Under the pieces are notes generated by a model. That model had not been told where the DNA came from and made no database searches. It saw only the letters and a list, made by a program, of their open reading frames with translations. Source: Rhizophagus sp. LPA8_4_AMF (taxonomy: Eukaryota > Glomeromycota > Glomeromycetes > Glomerales > Glomeraceae). From it: DNA of 33,661 bases. The stretch is from the NCBI GenBank assembly GCA_021464525.1, contig JADRCO010000445.1, forward strand, positions 1-33,661, in the 5' to 3' direction. Shown here in pieces: positions 1 through 9,201 of the stretch; position 1 is the first letter of the stretch, and every line of letters begins with the position of its first letter. Both the position numbers and the translations under genes were made by a program.

Positions 1-2065
1 ATCATCCTGCAGCTCGCTATGAACCTTTTGGCATAGATGACGATCTGGAATAGGCACATCGAGTCCTGGATTGATTGTGGTTACTAGACTATTAGCGTAC
101 TTAACGATCTCGTTCATCTCGTTCTCATCATCTTTCATTTTTTTCCATTCAATTGTAGGTTCATTTCGTATCTTTCCAATACCGTGTACATGAACACTGC
201 CTCGATGCTGCCATTCGAATCTATACCACCACTCCTCCAGATTCCAACGTTTCTTTAATACATCATTAAAAAAAATTTCGATCTTTTGTTGAAAAACCAA
301 GCAGCAATATGTGGGTTATCAACGAGATTTTTATGACGAAGGTTTGTGAATTCATTCTCTTCTGTATTTTGTCCTGGCATTAACTTATGTAATTCAGGTC
401 AGTGTAGGTCAGCTGAATTAAGTGTAAAAAATATCAACCCATCTGAACCCAACTGTTTGATCAAATCTGTCAGCTCACGCTGTCATGCTATCCAGAATTG
501 CCGTGACCTGTGTATTCCTTCGCCATACTGCATTACCCGATCGGCCATGTATTTATCGCTTGTCGTAATTCTTTCTTAGATATCATTAACAGTAAGTTCA
601 TCATTGTTTAGGTTCTGTTTAACGTATATTCTCCCCTCTTGCAATGTCCACTATCGCATCTGAGAATTCAATGTAAAGTAACGCCAACGGGTATGTTATC
701 TGAATCTTCCGTCTTTGTATCAAAGTAGGTGCTTGAAGTATTCCACTGGCTTTATATCCCTAATGCGTTCTGCACGAAGATCCGCTTTTCCAGTTGGATA
801 CAACGTTGGAAATGCCATTGAGATGTAACCCAGAGTTTGGAACTCATTTATAGGACTATTGTCAATCTGCGGCCATATTACAGGTGGATTTTTGGTTTGT
901 ATACGATTGAGCACGCTTTTAATGGCATGATCTTTGCAATGAGATGGAGGAAGGTATGGAACGAAGGTGTGTATGATCATATTATCGTTCCCATTTTCAT
1001 CTTCGCTTGGATTTTCGCTTATTTGATCATTTTTAATTTGTGGTAGCTGATCAGCAATAGAGCAGTTTTTCGGCAAGGATTGAAGAGCTTCTTCGTCAAT
1101 AATAATATCGGTATAGTACCGATTATTGGCTTTCAACCATTGTAATGCACGAGTAACTTTTGCCCGACGAATAGTAAAATCTCAAAACGCTGTTAAATCA
1201 CTAGCAAAATGACGTCGTATGATTAGAATCTCTAATGATAATGGATTCTGTGGAAGCTGTGTTGCGAATTCATGTACATCTTGAGGAAAGTTTATAACGT
1301 TTCTTCTATATCTGTATTGCTCATCACGGAGTCTGTATACAGACATTACGGTAAAGGCCCTCGCAATCAGCATCTCTTCGATATCCGTGAGGTCTCAAAG
1401 TTCTTCTGGAACTTCACCCGGATCCATATTGTTTTTCGTGGAAAATTTATTGGGCATGATCTTTTCGCTATAGCACCGTCGATATTTTCCACTTACGAGT
1501 ACTATGGATGGGCAACTCTCCTTACATACAGGACAAAGTATGTGTCGAAGCTTATCCATCCTCTTACGAAATTTCTTCAGAAGCTTTCGATCAATGCTGC
1601 TGAGTTCAGCTGCGGAAGATTGTTCAAACGTTTGCTGTATATTTCCGTTCAGATCCTGCGAAGTTTCTCCGCTTATGTTTAACCAATACTGGAGCTCTTC
1701 ACTTCTGTTTGAACGCTCATCATTTCTGTTCAACCGATACCTACTTCTATTTGAACGTTGCTGCAGCTCTTCCCTTCTGTCGCTTGAATATTGCTGCGGC
1801 TCTCGATCCTTTTGCTGCGGATTAACAACTTTTGGTCTCAGGTGCATCTTACTTTTATTGTGATTATCCTTTATCATTGTTCTTCGTTGCATACTTTTCT
1901 TACGTTGATATTTCAGCCGTTTCACATGTTGTTCTTTGGTTTCTTCTTCAACTTTTTTTTTTCTTTCTGGTCCTTGCTAAGCCGAGATTCTTGTTCGTCA
2001 GCTGTTTCTATTTCTCTTCTTTTGCGTTTTCGTAGTGCTTGATCACTGACAAGTTGACTATTCAT
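1..2065 (-). pseudogene. Decayed Helitron Rep/helicase gene (DUF6570 + Helitron_like_N), cut by the window edge
   Basis: Autonomous Helitrons encode a rolling-circle replication initiator (HUH nuclease) fused to a PIF1-like helicase. Reading the minus strand from an ATG at 2065 gives a basic, Q/R-rich N-terminus, a CPVC...C segment (about 1530), a DUF6570-like block with LIARA and NFPQDV (about 1370-1270), then a Helitron_like_N block with the landmarks FFTLNSADLH (about 405-431) and WYRFEWQHRGSVHVHG (about 190-235). HVHG is the HUH metal-binding motif and is intact. The frame is broken by eight in-frame stops (TGA 1395-1397, TGA 1182-1184, TGA 720-722, TAA 696-698, TAG 651-653, TAA 576-578, TGA 483-485, TGA 399-401) and two single-base shifts at homopolymers (about 1951-1962 and 267-275). 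The helicase half would lie left of position 1. It is a dead copy; the family call is from memory of motifs. Confidence 0.85.
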
Positions 2066-2926
2066 CTTTAGTTTTATTTCATTTTTTCGCGTCTTTGAAA
2101 ATTGCGTCGTGAAATCTGATCATTTCGTCTCATCGCGTTTTTACTCTATGCAATATGCGTGATTTCGAATTACTTTAATTACTATTACTTTATCCTTTTA
2201 CAGCCCGCACACATGATCAATTATTACTTTAGCAAAAGACGCACATTTTATTTATTACTTTAGAAAAAATTTTATCCTTTTACAGTTTACCCGCATTTTC
2301 AATATTTATACAAATAGCAAAAGAATTTACACAATTTGCATGTAAAGGTGTAATAAAATAACTTCATTTATTTAATTTTCATAATTAATGATAAAAACAC
2401 AACGATTTGAATATTTAGTAAAATACTATCCTATAAACAACCAAAATCCCATAAAATTTTCAATTTAAACGTTAATATAAATTTTCACTACTTAAAAACA
2501 ATTAAAATCTTTTCTTATAAATTGTACTTTATTAGCAAATATTAACATTCTTTTATATATAATTTATCTCATGTAATATTAATATTGTCGAATTTTTTAA
2601 TTTTTTTTGATTACCCATTATTATAAAATTTACAAGTTCCTGATTGGTCATTTGCAGATCATGTGAATTTTCGCTCTGGACTCACAACAGTTCCCGTTTC
2701 CTAGTTATATAATAATTATCACGTAATATGTGATTCTAGTTAGTTTATTTTATAATAAGTTAGACCTAAATTTTTCTTTTTGCCGGTGATAGTGATTAGC
2801 ATTATGATAGTGATTATAAAAAGGGTATTTTGGCTTTATAAATTTGGGACATTAAAATTTGGTGATAATAGGCAGGATGTGATTATATATGGAGTGATTA
2901 TAGACAGGTCTGACTGTATATAAAAA
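2066..2926. other. Gene-free AT-rich flank of the Helitron relic
   Basis: No coding frame of useful length. It holds scattered short repeats such as GTGATTAT/GTGATTAG (about 2790-2900). The 5' end of the Helitron, if kept, should lie here, but I could not fix its boundary because Helitrons lack inverted termini and target-site duplications. Confidence 0.5.
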
Positions 2927-3137
2927 ATATACTTATATTATACTTAAAATCCAATTTAAGTATATTTTAAGTATAATTTAAGTATTTGGCAAAATACAAG
3001 TATATTAAAAGTATATTTTAGAACTATTTTAAATATATTTTAAGTATAATACAAGTATATCGCAAATTAAAAATAATACTTATTTTAAGTATATTTTAAT
3101 AACATTATAGATATATTTTAAGTATAAATACTTTTCA
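2927..3137. repeat. Array of AAGTAT words with inverted copies
   Basis: Nine copies of AAGTAT on the plus strand and about four of its complement ATACTT lie within 210 bp, mostly in the frame (A/T)TTTAAGTATA(A/T). The left end (about 2928-2950) is inverted relative to the following 35 bp, so the block can fold back on itself. No coding potential. It may be the interior of a small non-autonomous element. Confidence 0.6.
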
Positions 3138-3175
3138 TAGGAATTATAAAGTTTATATAAAATCAGATCTGAGTT

Positions 3176-3480
3176 TTTTAGTATTTTTTAAGGCTCTGCA
3201 CAAGTCAGCTCGAGCCAGCTTATGAGTCAAGTTTTTTATGCAAAATTAGGTAATTATTTATAATGCCGATTATAATGCCAGCCAGAATTATAATATGTGT
3301 GATCACATGACTTCAGATAAATAGTTTAGCCACCGGGTAAGTCATATTATACAATAAAATTTTGTGCTATAGCATATGTTACACTAAATATAATTCTGCC
3401 TGGTACTATAAATTTGGCCAGAATTATCAAGAGCTTGGCTCGCGAGTCAGCTTGTGCGAAACTTTAGTATTTTTTAAGAT
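3176..3480. repeat. Possible MITE-like element bounded by GC-richer near-palindromic boxes
   Basis: Two GC-richer boxes stand out in AT-rich DNA: about 3190-3232 (GCACAAG, GCTCGAGCC, GCTTATGAG) and about 3429-3456 (GAGCTTGGCTCGCGAG, CAGCTTGTGCG). Each is nearly self-complementary and they match each other both directly and inverted. Each is joined to the same AT word, TTTAGTATTTTTTAAG (about 3176-3191 and 3462-3477). Inside them CCAGCCAGAATTATA (about 3280) is an inverted match to TATAATTCTGCCTGG (about 3389-3403). This nested symmetry fits a small DNA transposon derivative; boundaries and target-site duplications are not certain. Confidence 0.45.
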
Positions 3481-3489
3481 CATGGAAGG

Positions 3490-3791
3490 ACAGAAAATGA
3501 ATGAGCATATTAAGCCTAGAGGACTGCAATGTAAAAAAAGAAGAAGAAGTGACTGAAAAGGTATAAGAAGATATCATATTTGAAGCAACACTAATTGCAG
3601 AAGAAGATTTGTTAGTATCTATGGTATCAGGATAGTTAAAATACATTTATTTGATTTCTGAGATGAAGAAGAGTAAGAAAAATCATGGGGAGTAAAAGAT
3701 AAAAAAACAACTGAAGTTACACTACTCAGAAGATGAGAAGTAGGTGATTGAATAAGAGAAGGTTTAGGTTTAAAATGTTTAGTAGACATAG
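3490..3791 (-). pseudogene. Possible serine-rich ORF remnant, frameshifted
   Basis: On the minus strand an ATG at about 3790 opens a serine/threonine-rich frame (starting MSTKHFKPKPSLIQSP) that stops near 3620. A second S/T-rich frame (3464-3646) takes over with similar composition, so the pair looks like one coding segment broken by a shift. It abuts the boxes at 3176-3480, so it may be part of a transposon. I do not recognise the family. The alternative is chance open frames in low-complexity DNA. Confidence 0.25.
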
Positions 3792-4075
3792 AAAGATAAT
3801 ATTATTAAAGAAATAAAATGAAAAATGATTATTATTTTGTAAGACTATTTTAAGATAAATTTATTTTAATAAACATATATAACAATTTTTTTAAAGTATA
3901 TGGAAAGTAAAAAGAATGGAAGAGAATTATAAGATAATTTTAACTTTAAGTTAACTTCATTTTTACAACTATTTACAAGTCTATACATATTTATTCTATA
4001 TATTTTTTATTAATTAAATAAGCATTATAAAAAAAGAATTATTTCATTTGATATTAAACTATTGCAAATAATGTT

Positions 4076-4826
4076 CTGAACAGATCAAATCAGATCAGAT
4101 TTGAGTTGAATTTGATCTAATCTAAATTTAGATTAGAATAAATTGGATTCAGTCTGATCTGAGTTCAAATTAAATCAGATTTGATTTAATTTGATCTGAG
4201 TTGGATTTGAATCTATTATAAAAAAAAAAGTTTTTTCATATTGATTTATGAAAAAATGCTATTTTGACATTTTTTTGATTTAGTTTTATAGAAAAAAGTA
4301 GCGAAATGGCATTTTCCATATTATTTTTATTAGAAAATACTATTTCATTTTCTATATTATTTTATTGGAAAATGCCATTTTGATATTTTTATGAAAAAAG
4401 TGCCAAAATAGCATTTTCTATATTATTTTTATTAAAAAATGCTGTTTTGGCATTTTAATAATTAATTCAATAATAAAAAATATTGTGAAACATTATTTTA
4501 ATATTATATTTAATAAAAAATGTTTTGCACCATTATTTTAATATTATATTTAATAAAAAATGTTTTGCACCATTTTTCTTATTATTCTAGTAAAAAATAT
4601 TGTGAAATATTTTTTAATAATATAATAAAAAAAATTGGTTTGCACCTTTTTTTTTGTTATTTTAGTAAAAAATGTTGTAAACATTTTTTTGTTCTTTTAA
4701 TAAAAAATATTGCAAAAATATTTCTCTTTGATTTATAGAAAAAATTACTTTTTAAATCTGATTTGATTTAAATCTGATTTGGATCTGTTCAAATCTGATT
4801 TGATTTGAACAGATTAATTTTTTTTT
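4076..4826. repeat. Palindromic AT-rich element of about 750 bp with CAGATCAAATC termini
   Basis: The left edge (about 4076-4105, AACAGATCAAATCAGATCAG) is repeated inverted at the right edge (about 4795-4826, AATCTGATTTGATTTGAACA). Variants of CAGATTTGATTTAATTTGAT recur through the first 150 bp. A perfect 22 bp palindrome centres on 4126/4127 (4116-4137). The interior holds alternating inverted copies of AAAATGCCATTTTG and a series of AATAAAAAATRTTGYR units. The structure fits a non-autonomous DNA transposon or foldback element. No transposase is encoded; the open frame at 4520-4738 is repeat sequence, not a gene. Confidence 0.6.
4491..4570. repeat. Perfect 40 bp tandem duplication
   Basis: Positions 4491-4530 and 4531-4570 are identical, each starting CATTATTTTAATATTATATT and ending TGTTTTGCAC. 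Less perfect copies follow to about 4730. Exact identity in such AT-rich DNA suggests a recent duplication. Confidence 0.9.
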
Positions 4827-4871
4827 ATTTGAATTAGATCATAGATCATAAAATAATATATAATTTGATAT

Positions 4872-5132
4872 CTTAAACTTATTAGAATCCTTTCATTGAA
4901 AGGAATCTAATAGTAGTAATTTCATAGAAATTGGATTAATATTGACTGAAAATCCATTTTTTGATTAAATTGGCATTTTAAATATGTAAAATTTACATAA
5001 CATTAAATATTTTGACTTTATTTTAACTACTACAGGTTCTAGTGATCAGATTTTAATGATCTTGAACTTATTAGAATCATCTAGTTGAGATGAATCTAAT
5101 AGTAGTAATTTCATAGTGATTAGATTAATATT
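4872..5132. repeat. Two diverged copies of a hairpin-containing repeat
   Basis: Two segments 189 bp apart share CTTATTAGAATC, a hairpin, then AGTAGTAATTTCATAG (4912-4927 and 5101-5116) and GATTAATATTGA. The hairpins are 4881-4911 and 5070-5100, each 31 nt with a one-base centre. The stems differ in sequence but stay paired: positions 10/22 are C-G in one copy and A-T in the other, and positions 12/20 are T-A and C-G. Both keep the same A-A mismatch at positions 7/25. Confidence 0.75.
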
Positions 5133-6687
5133 GATGAAATCATTGTGATTTGAACATTAATTAAAATTATTATTGATAATTCTAGCCAAAAATTACTGAT
5201 TAGATCATGTGATTTTATTGCTTATAAGTTATAATCATATCTCATCATAGTTACCAAATATAAGTTATCCTAAATATGTAATTATAGAGAGAGTTGATTG
5301 TATTGAAATAAACCTTATATTTATCTTTAAAATAAATACACTATAGATTTACTATTTGGCAGCTCATCTTTACAGTTTTCTACATATTATATGGCTTTAA
5401 AGATAGGGATAAATAATAATATAGATATAGATTATAGATCAACTTAAGCTTTTTTTGTTTTTACTTTTTATCAAATTTTATATAGAATTTATTTTGTCTT
5501 TTATTTCCTTTTTTTTGTTTTATTTTTTCTTTTAATTTTTTGTATAAAATTTTCTTGGATAATTTCAGTATATACAATTATAAGGTTATTTGGAAGGTGT
5601 GAAGCCTTTATGTTTTATGCGGTTATGCTTATATATGTTGAAAGGATAATCTGCAATAACTAGTATAATTGCTATAATTGGACTTCCTGAATTCACAGTA
5701 TATGATAGTGAAAGAATTAATACCATTATTATATGATGGGCTGGAGAATCTTTATCTTTTATTCTATTTTTATATCAGGATTCCTACTTCAGCAATTATA
5801 CATAGATGACAATGGGATTATGTGAATTAGTAATATACATTTATTTTAGGAATCAGTGGGTTTAAAAAATGTATTTTTTTTCTTTTTCTTTGCTATGGTG
5901 TAGCAAAATCTCTGAGTCAACCAATAGAGAAAGCAGGGCAGTTTGCTAAGATAGTATACTTTACTCTATACTTACCTGCTAAGTGAATGGGCTTACTGAC
6001 AGTGCACATATGGGATTTCTTGAAAACAATGAGTGGTTTATTAATTCTTTAAATTGTATTTGATTTGTTTTGAATTTTACCTTTGTGTACTACCTAACTT
6101 TTTTTGTATGCAATTAATTAATAAATGCACTATGGCAATTAAAAAAAAAAATTATTATAATCTGAAAGTACATTCAGTTGTAAAGTAGATTATATAAAAA
6201 CAATTGCATTTATTTTAACATATTTAGAGAAATTGCTAAGAAATAGTTAAGAAAAATTATAAAAATATATATATTGTATTAATTTCCAATTTAAATAAAA
6301 CTGCTTATGTACAGTAAATGTGATATTCTAAATTAATATAATATATACAAAACCCAGTGTCATTACTATTTTTTCAACATTGGCAGTGTTGCAGTGTTTG
6401 TATCAGAACCATCTCTATTCCAATGCTATGTAATATTTTTAGCTTTAATTTCAAAAATTAATTGATCATTTAAATTATTTATAAATAATTTATATAAATT
6501 TGGCTATTATGTTTCTTTTTAAATATAATATAATTATATTACATTAATTTCTATTTTTTTATTAAAAAAAAAAAAAGATTTCGATTAGTTATCAAATTTC
6601 ATTGGAATGTTTTTTGAACATTTATTTTAATTTAATTAAATGTAACATTTTAAGACCCCATTTTTAATAAGATGTAATTATAATTAT
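5133..6687. other. Long AT-rich intergenic stretch, no gene seen
   Basis: No open frame above 60 codons on either strand. A moderately complex stretch (about 5580-6140) differs from the simple AT around it and may be old transposon or retrocopy sequence. It ends AATAAA (6120-6125) followed 15 bases later by a run of ten A (6141-6150). A T-rich run lies at about 5440-5560. Nothing here can be called as a gene. Confidence 0.5.
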
Positions 6688-8189
6688 TTAGAGTTTTTCT
6701 TGACGTGGAGATTCTAAAAAATATGTAAATTAGTAATACAAAACGTATGTTTTCAAGAAATGATGACAAAAATATTTACCAGGTCCCAGTGAACGAAGAG
6801 GACGCGTATTTAATTCCGAAGAAGAATCAGGACTGGATTTGGAGTTATTGGGTGGAATAGTTCTTCCAATACCAATATGGCCATTTAATCCTGCTCTAAC
6901 AACAGAATTTGTTGGACCCGCTGTCCCAACAGATGGCTCCCCACCTCTCCTCTCCATTAATAGATAATGCATTTGCATTCTTAACCCATAACAAATATTT
7001 TTTACACTTTGAATTTCTTCTTGCATTCTCATATTTTCCGTCATAATTGCGTCTAAATCCATTAGATTAAAACTTAAATTTTCAATTTCATTCTTCATAT
7101 GATCATCGCCTGATAAAAGTTCATGAGCTGATGAAGTTGAAGGTTGTCCTTCAGAATTTGATAATATTCCTTTTGAGTCTGTAAAATTTGATAACCAATC
7201 AGACATAGCCGAAACCTGATTTTCTAATAAGCTTACTGTGTTATTAAGTTCTTGAATATTTGTTTTTAATCGTTGATTTTCTTGTTCGAGAGCTTCGTTA
7301 CGCTGTTTATACATATTAAAAAATCCTTTCAATGGCTCATAGCTACATGAATCAATATGATCCGATAAATCACGTTGACGACCTTTCCAAGAACAACCAA
7401 ATTCCTCATGATGACAAGTAACAGGTTTTTCTGGACATTCTTCAAGATGTAAAGTATGTTCTGATTGAATACGTGTAGTATGACAAAAAGAACATTCTAT
7501 ATTTTTGACTGGACAGGTAGATTTGTGTCCCTTTATAAAAACGTGTATTAATTTAATTTATCTAAAATAAATAAATAACCATAAAAAAGGGGATGCACGA
7601 AACAATAAAATTGTGATGATTTTTAAAGAAAATTTACCTCTAAAATAGCTAATTGAACTTTAGCTTCACAATTTTCACATTTAACCATTCTAGCTTTACA
7701 ATTTTCCATGTGTTTTGATAAATCTTTTTTAAAAATAACTTCTTTGCATTCTTCGTTACAACATGCTAATTTAGTAAATAAACATTCTTCTTTGATATGA
7801 GTAATTAACAATTGACGTTGTCCTTGATAAGGACATCCATCATTTTTATTTGGACAATAAGTTAATAATTCATTAACCATGTTTACAATTATTTTTGCAG
7901 CAGGTCGAAGTTCATTAACATTAGAAATATGTGATCGATCAACTGGACAAGTTGATCTTGTTGATAATGCTTGAGTAATACAATTCTTGCAAAATGTGTG
8001 ACTGCCAAAATGTTTAAGTGTGAATGGAATTAGTTACTTGATGTATTGTTAAGCAAATCAATGAAGATATAATAAATTTAATTACCCGCAAGATTCTATA
8101 ACTACAGGATCAACGAAAGGTGTTTGACAGACACAACATATAAGATTGGAATTAACTGACTCTACATAAACAACAGAATTTAAATCCAT
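6688..8189 (-). CDS. RING finger / TRAF-type zinc finger protein with C-terminal coiled coil
   Basis: Four exons (8189-8086, 8001-7638, 7530-6780, 6713-6688) join in frame to give 414 residues. The N-terminus carries a RING finger with C18xxC21, C34, H36xxC39xxC42 and C53PVD56, which predicts E2 binding and ubiquitin transfer. TRAF-type zinc fingers follow (about 70-230: YCPNKNDGCPYQG, CENCEAKVQ, CPVKNIECSFCH, CHHEEFGCSWKG). A coiled coil follows (about 240-340, QRNEALEQENQRLKTNIQEL), then a disordered S/P-rich tail ending SPRQEKL. There is no MATH/TRAF-C domain, so it is TRAF-like rather than a true TRAF. The last coding exon is only 26 nt, chosen because TTTTTTAG precedes it and it closes the frame. 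The start is the first ATG before the RING. Likely a cytosolic E3 ligase with unknown target. Confidence 0.88.
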
Positions 8190-9201
8190 TCTTAGAATAA
8201 AAAGGAAAGAGATACAATTGATTCTATTCGAAAAAAATAGAAAAAATTAGATTAATTTGAATTCAGAATTAAAAAGTTGTAATTGATATTACTTTGATAA
8301 TATGAAAAAAGTGGCATCTGTATAATTCATGTATTTATCTAATCATCTGTAGATCAACACTATCTTAATCATAACTACTTCACTGATCAGTCATTGGAAG
8401 ATTGTTTACTATTTGTCAGTTTACAGATTGGTTTACACAATTTATTAAAAAAATTATTTTCAGTGATACCGAAAAAATTACGGAAAAGTCCGCGAAATGA
8501 TATCTCTTGCTAGAACAAATTTTAATTTATAAATTAATTTCCAAATAAGTTTTTAAGTTTCGAAGATAGTCTAAGTAAATTTTCAAAACTAAAAGAATAA
8601 GAAAGGGTTCAAAAAGAACCTCGTATCGAATTGATCAAAACAAGGATTCAATGTTATAATTTATGATTCATTCGTTTTTTTTTGCTGTGAAAACCACAAG
8701 TTTCCTCATGACAAACGTCGATCAGGCTGACGTCATCAAAGAGAACACTCAAAAGAAAAAAAACCAGTCACAAATCTTGATTTATCCTAAAAAGTAAAAA
8801 AAAATAGCATATAAAAAACAAAAGTTCTAAGTTCTAGGTAAATTATAAATATTCCCCCCCTTTACATTTTTCTAGTTGTTTACTTATCAAGCGTTGGAAA
8901 TAATTGATCGATTCGCCAAATCGTGATAATATCCTTCGTTCTCGCGAAACTATTCGAATTTTCAAGGTTTTACAACCTTCTGGAGTCTTGTTGATAAGCA
9001 ACTATCGGACATTTATCCGTTCTTTTACTCTTTAGTTCCCTAAAGCAATTTTTTTTTATTAAACATTTTTTTGGTCGTTCTTTTAAATTAAATCATAATT
9101 TTGGTTTTTTGCATCTCGATCCTTCGAACCCAAAAGTGACCTACAATTTAGACCAGTACGGTGAACCTAATACGGAATCGTTACCTGAATCAAACGACAA
9201 T
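8190..9201. promoter_or_regulatory. Shared upstream region of two divergent genes, with a full CRE-like site
   Basis: This 1.0 kb separates the ATG of the RING/TRAF gene (-) from the ATG of the INO80F-HMG gene (+). It contains the perfect palindrome TGACGTCA (8728-8735), the classic ATF/CREB-type bZIP site, in an AT-rich setting, plus a C7 run near 8855. An open frame leads into the plus gene from 9109 but has no ATG before 9202. No TATA position can be assigned with confidence. Confidence 0.4.

Noticed and set aside
346..1863. Plus-strand open frames (346-579, 837-1046, 1272-1682, 1504-1863)
   Set aside because: Antisense shadows of the Helitron gene, whose minus-strand reading has recognisable motifs.
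4520..4738. 72-codon open frame on the plus strand
   Set aside because: It is made of the tandem AT-rich repeat units; the product is a repetitive F/I/K/L string with no domain.
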